In this document: positions 34,978-43,773 of the stretch, one piece after another
Position numbering within the stretch: the stretch's first letter is position 1
Layout: each line of letters begins with the position of its first letter
Assembly: GCF_004762035.2 (NCBI RefSeq)
Contig: NZ_SIJK02000014.1
Location: 1-64,000 of the forward strand
Source: Candidatus Chloroploca mongolica
GTDB taxonomy: Bacteria; Chloroflexota; Chloroflexia; Chloroflexales; Chloroflexaceae
Reading direction: 5' to 3'
DNA: 64,000 nucleotides
Translations under genes and position numbers: made by a program
The notes under the pieces: generated by a model
Told to the model about the DNA's origin: nothing
The model's database searches: none
What the model saw: only the letters and a program-made list of their open reading frames with translations

Positions 34978-37569
34978 ATGTCCCCTCTCTTGTGGCGCAC
35001 GTCGCTGCGCTATTTGCTCCGCCATCCGTGGCAATTCGGGCTCTGCCTGCTCGGGGTGGCCCTGGGCGTCGCGGTGGTGGTTGCCATCGATCTGGCCAAT
35101 GCCAGTGCCTCACGCGCTTTTGCGTTGAGCACCGAGAGTGTCACCGGGCGGGCTAGCCATCAGATTATCGGTGGCCCCTCAGGGCTTGACGATGAGCTCT
35201 ATCGGCAACTCAGGGTTGACCTTGGCATCCGCACCTCGGCACCGGTCGTCGAGGGCTATGCTCAGTTACCTGCGCTGGACGATCAGACGGTGCAATTGCT
35301 GGGGATTGATCCGCTGGCCGAGGCCCCCTTTCGGTCGTATCTGGCCCCTGACGGCGGGACTGCGGGCGATGGCACGTCACTGGTGGGCTTGCTTGCGACG
35401 CCCAACGGCGTACTGCTCGCGGCAGAAACAGCCCAACGCGCCGGCCTTTCCCCCGGTGACACCCTGGTCATGCGCATTGGGTCGCGTACGGTCGATCTTC
35501 AGTTGGTCGGTGTCCTTGAACCTTCCGATGACCTAAGCCGTCGGGCGCTCGAGGGTCTTGTTGTGGCTGATCTTGCGACGGCCCAGGAATTGCTCGGTGT
35601 CGTGGGTCAACTCAGTCGGATTGATCTGATTCTGGGTGAAGAAGATCCGGCCTTCGCACGCATCGAAGCTATTCTGCCACCAGGGGCCGATCTGGTGCCC
35701 GCAGCCTCCCGAACCAACGCCCTCGAACAGATGACCCGCGCTTTTGAACTCAACCTGACGGCGTTGAGTCTGCTGGCCCTGATTGTTGGAATGTTCCTGA
35801 TCTACAATACGATCACCTTTAGTGTTGTCCAGCGCCGGATGCTCTTGGGTACGCTACGGTGCGTCGGCGTCACACGGGGCCAGGTCGCGACCCTGGTGCT
35901 CGGCGAGGCGTTTGCGATCAGCATCATCGGCTCGCTCGCTGGCCTGGTGCTGGGCACCATCCTGGGGCGTGGTCTGGTCGGCCTAGTGACCCAGACGATC
36001 AATGATCTCTATTTTGTGGTGACGGTACGCAGCCTCAGCCTTGATCCGCTGGTGCTGCTCAAGGGATTTGTGCTCGGCGTTGTTGCGACGCTTGCGTCGG
36101 CGGCGGTGCCTGCCTTCGAGGCGATGCTGACCCCGCCACGCACCGTCTTGCGTCGCTCAAGCGTCGAAGAGCGCGCCCGTCGCATGGTGCCCCTGCTCGC
36201 CCTGATTGGCCTGGTGATGCTTGCCCTTGGCACAGCTTTGCTCTTCTGGCCTGCCGGGATCAATCAGCAACTTGGCGGGCTCTATCTCGCCTTTGCCGCC
36301 CTCTTTACGATCATCATTGGCACGGCCCTGTTGACCCCCTTGCTGACGGTAGCAATGATGCGGCTCGTGCGTCCTGCACTCGGCAGGGTCTTTGGCTTGC
36401 TCGGGCGGATGGCCGCCCGCGATGTAGAGGCAACGCTCTCGCGTACCGCAGTGGCCGTGGCAGCGTTGATGATTGCCGTCAGCGTAACCATCGGGGTCGG
36501 TCTGATGGTCGGCAGCTTTCGCCAAACTGTCATCGTCTGGCTCGAGCAGAGCCTCGGGGCGGATATCTACGTGGCCGCCCCAGGTGCCACCGCCAATCGG
36601 GTTGATACGGCGCTCGAGCCAGCCCAGATTGCCTTGCTGACTAGCGTCGAAGGGGTCGGAGCAGCGACGCGGATGCGTAGTGTGCAAATTGACACCCCAA
36701 CCGGGCCGACGACGGTGATCGCGATTGATGCTGAAGGTGAGCGCGGACGCGACTACCTGCGCTTCAAAGTCGGGGGCGATGCCGCGACCTGGTTCGCCTG
36801 GGAAAACGGGGCCATCCTGATCTCTGAGCCACTCGCATTTCGGACGGGCCTGAACCGCGGCGATCAACTGAGCCTCCGCACGGATCGTGGGCTACGCGAC
36901 TTTCCGATTGCCGGCGTCTACTATGACTACACCTCGGATCGTGGCGTCATTCGGATGCACTACGCAACCTATCAAGCCAACTGGGACGATACGACCATCT
37001 CGTCGCTAGCGCTCTACGCCGCACCGGGCGTACCGGTTGACGAACTGGTAACCCGGCTCCGCGCGGCCGTCGCCACACCCAATCCCGATGGTACGGCACC
37101 GCCCTTACTCAATATTGGCTCAAACGTGAGCCTGCGCGAAGGCACGCTCGCCATTTTCGACCGCACCTTTGCGATCACCGCCGTGCTGCAAGTACTCGCC
37201 ACAATTGTCGCCTTTATTGGCATTTTGAGCTCGCTGATGGCCTTGCAACTCGAACGCGCCCGTGAACTGGCCGTCTTGCGCGCCAACGGCCTGACCCCAG
37301 GGCAACTCTGGGGGGTCGTTTTGGGGCAAACCAGCCTGATGGGCCTCACCGCGGGCCTCTTTGCCGCCCCGCTTGGGTTTATCCTGGCGTTGATCCTTGT
37401 CTATGTCATCAACCAGCGTTCCTTTGGCTGGACGCTTGATCTCGCGGTCGACCCGGCCTTATTTCTCCAAGCCCTCTTCGTCTCACTGATCGCCGCCATC
37501 CTGGCCGGAATCTACCCCGCACATAAAATGAGTCGTACCAACCCGGCTCTCGCCCTCCGTGAAGAGTAG
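34978..37569 (+). CDS. FtsX-like ABC permease (MacB/LolC-type)
   Basis: An 863-residue permease. An N-terminal helix (about 20-40) and an extracytoplasmic MacB-type domain precede a first FtsX domain (about 255-375, with FSVVQRRMLLGTLRCVGVTRGQ), a central pair of helices, a second extracytoplasmic domain, and a second FtsX domain at the C-terminus (ELAVLRANGLTPGQLWGVVLGQ). This double architecture is typical of lipoprotein or lipid exporters. No ATPase gene is next to it. The ATG at 34978 is set by homology-like sequence; the ribosome site is weak. Confidence 0.88.
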   Translation: MSPLLWRTSLRYLLRHPWQFGLCLLGVALGVAVVVAIDLANASASRAFALSTESVTGRASHQIIGGPSGLDDELYRQLRVDLGIRTSAPVVEGYAQLPALDDQTVQLLGIDPLAEAPFRSYLAPDGGTAGDGTSLVGLLATPNGVLLAAETAQRAGLSPGDTLVMRIGSRTVDLQLVGVLEPSDDLSRRALEGLVVADLATAQELLGVVGQLSRIDLILGEEDPAFARIEAILPPGADLVPAASRTNALEQMTRAFELNLTALSLLALIVGMFLIYNTITFSVVQRRMLLGTLRCVGVTRGQVATLVLGEAFAISIIGSLAGLVLGTILGRGLVGLVTQTINDLYFVVTVRSLSLDPLVLLKGFVLGVVATLASAAVPAFEAMLTPPRTVLRRSSVEERARRMVPLLALIGLVMLALGTALLFWPAGINQQLGGLYLAFAALFTIIIGTALLTPLLTVAMMRLVRPALGRVFGLLGRMAARDVEATLSRTAVAVAALMIAVSVTIGVGLMVGSFRQTVIVWLEQSLGADIYVAAPGATANRVDTALEPAQIALLTSVEGVGAATRMRSVQIDTPTGPTTVIAIDAEGERGRDYLRFKVGGDAATWFAWENGAILISEPLAFRTGLNRGDQLSLRTDRGLRDFPIAGVYYDYTSDRGVIRMHYATYQANWDDTTISSLALYAAPGVPVDELVTRLRAAVATPNPDGTAPPLLNIGSNVSLREGTLAIFDRTFAITAVLQVLATIVAFIGILSSLMALQLERARELAVLRANGLTPGQLWGVVLGQTSLMGLTAGLFAAPLGFILALILVYVINQRSFGWTLDLAVDPALFLQALFVSLIAAILAGIYPAHKMSRTNPALALREE

Positions 37570-37629
37570 CAAGTCTGGCCCATCCTGCTATAATGCAGGG
37601 TGGGCCTCCGGCCCCCAAGGATTGCTTGT

Positions 37630-37674
37630 ACGTTGGTGCTATTGGCCAGTTTCGCTGGCCAATAGCACCAACGT
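37630..37674 (+). terminator. Perfect 20-bp stem hairpin
   Basis: Arms 37630-37649 and 37655-37674 with tip GGCCAG/CTGGCC. It begins about 60 bp after the FtsX-like permease stop. Confidence 0.8.
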
Positions 37675-37733
37675 GACAACCCGGTTGAAGGGCTGCCGCC
37701 CTAAAAAGGCCGGTCTTAGTTGGAGCAGAACGT

Positions 37734-38660
37734 ATGACCACATCCACCACCATCCGTATGTTCGTGCTGACGTTGCTTGTGCTGGGTTTGCTCACAGGCT
37801 GTGGGCAGACGGCCACGCCTGCGAGCAACCCAACAACCCCTTCGCGAAGTCAGGGGGCGATGGTACCAGTCCTGGCGCTGTCAGAACTAGCCCCCGGGCC
37901 AAACCGTATCGCTGTGGGAGTGTTGCAGGATGGCAGCCCGATCAACGATCCCGAACTGAGCCTTCCGATGCGGTTCTTCTACCTCGATGGCGACAACTCG
38001 GCGGAAGTGCGCAGCGAGTCAACCGCTGTCTATCGTGGCGAGGGCCTCCCCTTTGGTCTCTATGTAGGCTACGCGACCTTTGATCAGCCCGGAGCATGGG
38101 GCGTCGAGATTACGCTACCTCAGGCTGAAGGTGAGCCGATTGTCTCACGGTTACGCCTCGATGTGCTCGCCCAACCACAGGTACCTGCGGTCGGCATGGC
38201 AGCTATCCCGACCAACAACCTGACGATCCGCGATCAACCCGATCTCACCCGCTTGACGTCAGATGCGCGACCTGACGCCGATCTCTACCAGATGACGATC
38301 AGTGAGGCGATTGCAGCCGGACAACCCTTTGTCGTCGCCTTTTCGACCCCTGGTTATTGCCAGACAGCCGTCTGTGCGCCCAATCAGATGGTGCTCAAGC
38401 AACTGAAAGACCAGTATAAAGGCAGCATCAATTTCATTCACGTCGAAGTGTATGCCTATCCGTTTGGCGAAAACTTCCAGGCCCAACGGTTTGTCCCATC
38501 GATGCGCGACTGGAAGCTGCGTACCGAGCCGTGGACGTTCCTGGTTGATGCCAATGGCATCATTCAAGCCCGGTATGAAGGTGGCCTCACGTTTGCCGAA
38601 CTGGAACCCGCCCTGGCTCAGCTTGTTGCTGGAGAACCGATTACCCCTCCTAGTGAATAG
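37734..38660 (+). CDS. Lipoprotein with thioredoxin-like domain
   Basis: A 308-residue exported lipoprotein: signal helix with lipobox LLTGC, a Thr/Ser/Pro linker, a beta-rich region of about 45-150, and a C-terminal thioredoxin-like domain of about 185-300. The latter shows PFVVAFSTPGYCQTAVCAPN (Cys-x4-Cys), a partner helix KQLKDQY, and EPWTFLVDANGII, where Pro is the cis-Pro. The Cys spacing is not CxxC; it resembles SCO-like or redoxin variants. GGAGC lies upstream of the ATG. Possibly a redox or metal chaperone on the outer side of the membrane. Confidence 0.72.
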   Translation: MTTSTTIRMFVLTLLVLGLLTGCGQTATPASNPTTPSRSQGAMVPVLALSELAPGPNRIAVGVLQDGSPINDPELSLPMRFFYLDGDNSAEVRSESTAVYRGEGLPFGLYVGYATFDQPGAWGVEITLPQAEGEPIVSRLRLDVLAQPQVPAVGMAAIPTNNLTIRDQPDLTRLTSDARPDADLYQMTISEAIAAGQPFVVAFSTPGYCQTAVCAPNQMVLKQLKDQYKGSINFIHVEVYAYPFGENFQAQRFVPSMRDWKLRTEPWTFLVDANGIIQARYEGGLTFAELEPALAQLVAGEPITPPSE

Positions 38661-38669
38661 TCGCCCTGT

Positions 38670-38701
38670 GAAGAACGCAGCCTGAGGTAGCGGCGTTTTT
38701 C
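38670..38701 (+). terminator. Probable intrinsic terminator with T run
   Basis: GAAGAACGC (38670-38678) pairs with GCGTTTTTC (38693-38701), one pair being G.T. The T5 run lies within the right arm. It is 10 bp after the lipoprotein stop. Confidence 0.45.
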
Positions 38702-38730
38702 AGGTAGCCCAAGAAAAGAAGAGAATCCCT

Positions 38731-39759
38731 ATGATCGACCTGCGGAGCGATACCGTCACCCTGCCCAGTCCTGCGATGCGTGCCGCGATGAACGTCGCCG
38801 AGCTTGGTGATGATGTCTATGGTGAAGACCCGACGGTGAACCAGCTTGAGACGCTAGCTGCCGAGATGGTCGGCAAAGAAGCGGCCATGCTGGTGCCCAG
38901 CGGAACAATGGGCAACCTGGCCGCGCTGCTTGCGCATGCGCAGCGCGGTCAGCGGGTGATTTGCGGCGATGAGAGCCATATTTACTACTACGAAGCTGGC
39001 GGGGCCTCGGCACTCGGCGGGCTTATCTATCATACCCTGCCAACAGCACACGACGGCAGTCTGCCGCTCGACGCCGTTCAGAAGGCCCTGGTCACGCTCA
39101 ACGATCCCCACCGTGCCCCGCCCGGCGTCTTTTGCCTGGAAAATACGCACAATCGCTGTGGAGGCACGGTTGTACCAGTCCATGCTATGGAAGCCGCATA
39201 CCAGGCCGCACAGGCGGCTGAAGTCCCTTTGCATCTTGATGGTGCTCGTATCTTTAATGCCGCCATTGCGCTAGGTGTTGAAGTTCGTACACTTACCCGC
39301 TATACTGATAGCGTACAATTCTGCCTTTCAAAAGGTCTTGCGGCACCGGTTGGCTCAGTTCTTGCGGGAACAACCTCTTTCATCAGCAAGGCACGCCGGG
39401 TACGAAAAATACTGGGAGGCGGTATGCGTCAGGCAGGGGTCATTGCCGCCGCCGGGCTAGTTGCGTTGACCGAGATGGTCGATCGCCTTGCCGAAGATCA
39501 TGCCAATGCCCGCCTCCTGGCCGAAGGTCTTGCTGATCTCCCCGGGCTGACACTTGATCGCAGCCTGGTTCAGACCGCGATTGTGCGCTTTGAAGTGACG
39601 GCGATGGATGCGAGTAGCTTCCTGAAGAGCCTGCGTAGCCATGGTGTGTTGATGATCAGTATGGGTGGCACGACCATTCGTGCCGTCACCCATTATGGTA
39701 TTGGCGAGGAAGATATACACACAGCGATCAACGCTGTTCGTGCCGTACTCAAACCGTAA
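38731..39759 (+). CDS. ltaE: Low-specificity L-threonine aldolase
   Basis: A PLP enzyme splitting threonine or allo-threonine to glycine and acetaldehyde. The N-terminus MIDLRSDTVTLPSPAMRAAM and ELGDDVYGEDPTVNQLE are hallmarks. PLP-site motifs are CLENTHNRCGG and LHLDGARIFNAA; the cofactor lysine is in QFCLSKGLAAPVGS. Length 342 is normal. AAGAAGAG lies upstream. The next gene begins 16 bp past the stop. Confidence 0.92.
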   Translation: MIDLRSDTVTLPSPAMRAAMNVAELGDDVYGEDPTVNQLETLAAEMVGKEAAMLVPSGTMGNLAALLAHAQRGQRVICGDESHIYYYEAGGASALGGLIYHTLPTAHDGSLPLDAVQKALVTLNDPHRAPPGVFCLENTHNRCGGTVVPVHAMEAAYQAAQAAEVPLHLDGARIFNAAIALGVEVRTLTRYTDSVQFCLSKGLAAPVGSVLAGTTSFISKARRVRKILGGGMRQAGVIAAAGLVALTEMVDRLAEDHANARLLAEGLADLPGLTLDRSLVQTAIVRFEVTAMDASSFLKSLRSHGVLMISMGGTTIRAVTHYGIGEEDIHTAINAVRAVLKP

Positions 39760-39775
39760 CCCAGGGTGTATATCG

Positions 39776-41611
39776 ATGACCATGACAGGTTCCGCCCAGA
39801 TCTGGGCTCCCGTTGTCGCGCAACTCTCCGAGGCTGCGCTGCTACTTGATGCTGACGATTGCCTGATCACGGCAAGTGGCGTAATCCAGACAGCACTCGA
39901 CCCTGACAGCCTCTTGCCTGGTCGGCCCGTGCGTCAGATCCTCGGGTTGCCCGAACAAGCAACCCTGAGCGGAACCATCACCTTTTCATTTGGTGATTGC
40001 GAGTGTGAATTAGCGCTCCAGCCAGTACCACTCTATGATACTCAGGGTAACTTTGACGGCACCCTGCTGATCCTCAAGGGATGGCTGGTCGAGCAAGCAG
40101 TCTATGCCCGTGAGCATAACCTTCGTGAAGTCTCACTTATTATCAGTAGCGCCCTCGATATAGACCAGATCCTCGAACAGGTTGTCTGCCTCTCGATTGA
40201 TCTGCTCAAGGCTGATGCAGGCTCGATGCCGATCTATGATCGCCAGCGCGATCGGCTATTGCCAAGCTATGTCTTTGGCATCACGGCACCTATTCTCAAG
40301 CAACCGGTGCATCGTGGCACCGGGATCATCTGGGAGATGATTGATACGGGCCAGCCCTTCCTCAATAATAGATATGCCGCCGAGCCGCGAGCTATTCCTG
40401 AATTGCTCGCCCAGGGCGTCTGGAGCGTGATTGCAGTGCCCATTATAGCCAGCAATCAGATCATGGGCACCCTAAACCTTTATCGGACGACCAATAAAAC
40501 TCCTTTCAACGAACGTGATCTCGAACTACTCGAGATTATTAGCCGCCAGGCAGGGGTTGCGCTGCAAAATGCACGCCGCTACCATGCCGTGGTGCGCGAG
40601 TCCGAGCGGCGTGCCCTGCTCTACAAGGCAAGTCTCAGTTTCGGCGCAGCCGCCGATCTTGAACAACTCTATGTTGCCATCCACGAAGCGATCACCGAGC
40701 TGGTTGCCTGTGATATCTGTACCATCGTGCACTTTGATCGGGCCACACGCGAACTAGAGTATGTCTATCTTGTCCAGCAAGAGGAACGAGTAGCGGTCTT
40801 TCGCCAATGCCTCGACCAGAGTCTGCTCAGCTATATCGTGCAAACCGGCATGGCCTTGCGCATTACCAGCAGTGCCGCGATGACCGAGCAGGTACCGCTC
40901 ACCGAGCCAAGAACGGTCATTGAGCATCCCTCGGGTTCGTTGCTTGCGGTGGCCTTGCAGGTTGGGGAAACAACCATTGGGGCCCTGAGTATTCGTTCAC
41001 TCGAGCCCAATATGTATGATGCGAGTGACCTGACCACCATCGAGACACTGGCCGCCACTGCCGCCATCGCGATGCAAAAGGCCTATCTCTTCAACCAGGT
41101 GGAAGCGCTCGCCACCATTGATGAATTGACCGGGATCGCGAATCGACGTTACTTTTTTGAAGAGGCTCGCTACGAGCTTGAACGAGCGATGCGCTATAAA
41201 CGCCCGGTGAGCCTGCTGATGCTTGACGCCGATTATTTCAAGCAGATCAACGACACCTATGGCCATAGCATAGGCGACGAGGTGTTGCAACATATTGCGG
41301 CACGCTGCAAAACAACCCTGCGCGAGGTTGATGTCTTTGGACGCTATGGCGGCGAAGAGTTTCTTGTGCTGATGCCCGAAACGGATCTCGCCCATGCGGG
41401 CATCGCCGGTGACCGCTTGCGCCAGGTTATCGCCAGCCAACCCATTCTGACCGCAGCCGGGCCAGTCGCAACCAGTATCAGTGTCGGCGTCGCCTCATTT
41501 GACGTTGGCATCACCGGAACCATTGAACTCTTGCTTGACCAAGCCGATAAAGCCCTCTATGAAGCCAAAAATGCCGGGCGCAACCAGACCTACTATTACC
41601 GCGACGCCTGA
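39776..41611 (+). CDS. GAF-GAF-GGDEF diguanylate cyclase
   Basis: A 611-residue cytosolic signalling protein. A divergent PAS-like region at the start (about 10-115) is followed by two GAF domains (about 130-285 and 300-440) and a GGDEF domain (about 450-610). The active site reads GGEEF at 525-529, so it can make cyclic di-GMP; YGHSIGDEVLQ and RYGGEEFLVLMPETD are typical. An RxxD inhibitory site is not evident. The ATG at 39776 is chosen; a second ATG lies 6 bp on. It is 16 bp from ltaE and may be cotranscribed. Confidence 0.88.
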   Translation: MTMTGSAQIWAPVVAQLSEAALLLDADDCLITASGVIQTALDPDSLLPGRPVRQILGLPEQATLSGTITFSFGDCECELALQPVPLYDTQGNFDGTLLILKGWLVEQAVYAREHNLREVSLIISSALDIDQILEQVVCLSIDLLKADAGSMPIYDRQRDRLLPSYVFGITAPILKQPVHRGTGIIWEMIDTGQPFLNNRYAAEPRAIPELLAQGVWSVIAVPIIASNQIMGTLNLYRTTNKTPFNERDLELLEIISRQAGVALQNARRYHAVVRESERRALLYKASLSFGAAADLEQLYVAIHEAITELVACDICTIVHFDRATRELEYVYLVQQEERVAVFRQCLDQSLLSYIVQTGMALRITSSAAMTEQVPLTEPRTVIEHPSGSLLAVALQVGETTIGALSIRSLEPNMYDASDLTTIETLAATAAIAMQKAYLFNQVEALATIDELTGIANRRYFFEEARYELERAMRYKRPVSLLMLDADYFKQINDTYGHSIGDEVLQHIAARCKTTLREVDVFGRYGGEEFLVLMPETDLAHAGIAGDRLRQVIASQPILTAAGPVATSISVGVASFDVGITGTIELLLDQADKALYEAKNAGRNQTYYYRDA

Positions 41612-41725
41612 TCGTACGTGTTCACCCTTCTCCAAGGAAACGCAAGGTGTCCGTATCATCCATCAGGTTCGTAGACCTTCATTCAACGTAAGCAGATCTT
41701 CACCGAACAACGCGCTGTAGGTCGT

Positions 41726-41731
41726 ATAATC
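41726..41731 (+). promoter_or_regulatory. -10 box before the 146-aa gene
   Basis: TATAAT 92 bp upstream of the ATG at 41823; no good -35. The 211-bp gap 41612-41822 shows nothing else. Confidence 0.35.
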
Positions 41732-41822
41732 ACTGCCAGTGTGTCGCCTACCGAACGTGTTACGACATCATATCTTTACGTGCCGTAGTGTGCGGCATAA
41801 CAGATGATCAGGAGTTGCAACG

Positions 41823-42263
41823 ATGCACAATTTTCTTCGCAAAGCTGGCTATGTCCTCGCGAATATGGTCGTCATGGTCATTTTGCATGGCAACAGCAAG
41901 CAGTTCTGGCCAAAAATTCCCTACCTCAGCCTCCGCAACGAGGGTACTCCCGAGCATATGCGGCTCCTCTTGCATACTACGACTATCGTTACCGCAGGCG
42001 AAGCCCTGATCGGCCAGATGCCACGCGAGCGGTGGCTCCCACGCGCAATTGTGCTCGGGTTGATCCCCGCTTCACTCCCCCTCTTGCTCTTCTTTGGGCA
42101 AAAGGTTCTGCGCCTGCAGGGTCAGGCCGCCGAGGTCTACAATCTAGCCCTGGTGCCGATCCTGCCCATTGCTTCAACCCTCCTCGAAGATGCGATCACT
42201 GGCTCGCTCGCCACGATTGACCACGCCCCCGAAGATCAGGCTGATTATTCACACCTCGTATAA
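41823..42263 (+). CDS. Hypothetical protein, 146 residues
   Basis: I do not recognise this protein. It has a hydrophobic stretch near 9-22 (YVLANMVVMVILHG) and a stronger one near 74-92 (AIVLGLIPASLPLLLFFG), then a helical C-terminus. It is probably membrane-associated. AGGAG lies 9 bases before the ATG, and a 22-bp hairpin follows 10 bp past the stop, so it is a well-delimited single gene. Confidence 0.6.
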   Translation: MHNFLRKAGYVLANMVVMVILHGNSKQFWPKIPYLSLRNEGTPEHMRLLLHTTTIVTAGEALIGQMPRERWLPRAIVLGLIPASLPLLLFFGQKVLRLQGQAAEVYNLALVPILPIASTLLEDAITGSLATIDHAPEDQADYSHLV

Positions 42264-42272
42264 GCTATGGCG

Positions 42273-42319
42273 GTTCAGATCACAGAAGGACAGCAGGGCT
42301 GTCCTTCTGTGATCTGAAC
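42273..42319. terminator. Perfect 22-bp stem hairpin, AGG loop
   Basis: Arms 42273-42294 and 42298-42319, tip GGACAGC/GCTGTCC. It lies between convergent genes (stops at 42263 and 42344). An extra TCTGTGATCTG copy follows at 42321. Confidence 0.85.
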
Positions 42320-42343
42320 ATCTGTGATCTGCGGTAGCCCTGC

Positions 42344-43762
42344 TCAAGTCGAGACCGCCGCCTGCACGGCGGCAATGATCTTGCGATACCCGGTGCAGCG
42401 ACACAGATTGCCACTCAACGCGGCCTGGATCTGCGCCAGATCCGGGGTAGGATGTTCGTTGAGGAGTTTCGCCCCGGCCATCAGCATCCCCGGGATACAG
42501 TAGCCACACTGAACCGCACCCTCGGCAATAAAGCTCGCTTGCAAGGGGTGAAAAAGCTGGCCGTCAGGGGCTGTCGCCGCCAACCCTTCGATCGTCGTGA
42601 CGTGACGCCCATGCGACTGACCGGCAGGCACCAGGCAACTCATCACCGCTTGCCCGTCAAGCCAGACGGTACACGCACCACATTCGCCTTCGGCACACCC
42701 CTCTTTGGTGCCTGTTTGCTGCATATCTTCCCGCAAGGCGTCAAGCAGGGTTTTGTGCGGCGAGAAGCGCACCGCTCTTCCGTTCACGATCGCCTCGACC
42801 TGCGCAAGCGGAACCAGCGGTTCCCCGCTGGTCGCCACTGGTTCTGGGGCCACGGTGCTCAACAAAACCGGCGAGGCAGGCCAGTCAGCCGCATGCGTAC
42901 CGGTCGCTAGCCGCTCCAGCGCACGCTCAACGAGGCCGACCACGACGGTGCGGCGATACGCAGCCGAACCACGGACATCGTCAATCGGAGCCATCGCCTG
43001 CAAGGTCAGCCGAGCCACGCCTGGCATCTGGTCACGCTGCAATGGTTGACCCGCAAGCGCTGCTTCGGCGGCAGTGGCCCGCACAATCGTCGGGGCGACA
43101 CAGCCGAGCGCGATCTTCGCGCTGGTAACAACTAGCCCTTGCTCATCAAGCGGGGCCACCAGGTCAAGCACAACCGCCACATTGACCACGGCTATCGCTT
43201 GCGCACGCCGCAACCCAAGCTTGAGAAACACGCCCCGCTGATGCGGCGCGAGCATCGGCACGCGCACTTCGCGCAGCAGTTCACCGGGACGCAACACGGT
43301 GCGTCGGACACCGGTATAAAACGCCTCGATTGGGATCAGACGCTCGCCATCACGTCCACATACCACCAACTCAGCCCCAAGGGCCGTCAGCGCCGTAATC
43401 GTATCATTGGCCGGCGAAGCCGTGACCAGATTGCCGACAACCGTCCCACGCGCCCGGATCTGCGGCGCACCAACCTCAAGACACGCCTGCGCCAGCGGCA
43501 ACGCCCTGTGCACACAAAGCGCCGAAGCCACAATATCGTTGTGCGTCGCCAGGGCACCGATCCGCACCTGGCCCGCCTCTTCGCGCACGTAACGCAGCGC
43601 CTCGATCCGGGTCAAATCAACCAAAGTTGTCGTCGGGCGCACCCCGTGATCCAGTTCAACCAGAACATCGGTGCCACCGGCAATCACCCGTGCCTCGGGC
43701 AGCGAGGCGACCAGGGCCAGCGCCTCATCAAGCGTGTGCGGCTGATAGTAGGTCTTCCACAT
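42344..43762 (-). CDS. Fused FAD-binding and 2Fe-2S subunit of a molybdenum hydroxylase
   Basis: A 472-residue fusion of the medium (CoxM/XdhB-like) and small (CoxS/XdhC-like) subunits. Residues 1-285 are the FAD domain, with ARVIAGGTDVLVEL and the TVVGNLVTASPANDT loop. Residues 320-472 carry two 2Fe-2S clusters: EGCAEGECGACTVW with a later Cys (plant-type), then QCGYC and CRCTGYRKI (helical-type). Normally they transfer electrons from a molybdopterin subunit, which is not encoded nearby. It is 11 bp downstream of the M20 hydrolase, pointing to purine or N-heterocycle breakdown. Confidence 0.88.
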   Translation of the reverse strand: MWKTYYQPHTLDEALALVASLPEARVIAGGTDVLVELDHGVRPTTTLVDLTRIEALRYVREEAGQVRIGALATHNDIVASALCVHRALPLAQACLEVGAPQIRARGTVVGNLVTASPANDTITALTALGAELVVCGRDGERLIPIEAFYTGVRRTVLRPGELLREVRVPMLAPHQRGVFLKLGLRRAQAIAVVNVAVVLDLVAPLDEQGLVVTSAKIALGCVAPTIVRATAAEAALAGQPLQRDQMPGVARLTLQAMAPIDDVRGSAAYRRTVVVGLVERALERLATGTHAADWPASPVLLSTVAPEPVATSGEPLVPLAQVEAIVNGRAVRFSPHKTLLDALREDMQQTGTKEGCAEGECGACTVWLDGQAVMSCLVPAGQSHGRHVTTIEGLAATAPDGQLFHPLQASFIAEGAVQCGYCIPGMLMAGAKLLNEHPTPDLAQIQAALSGNLCRCTGYRKIIAAVQAAVST

Positions 43763-43773
43763 AAGCTTTGTCT

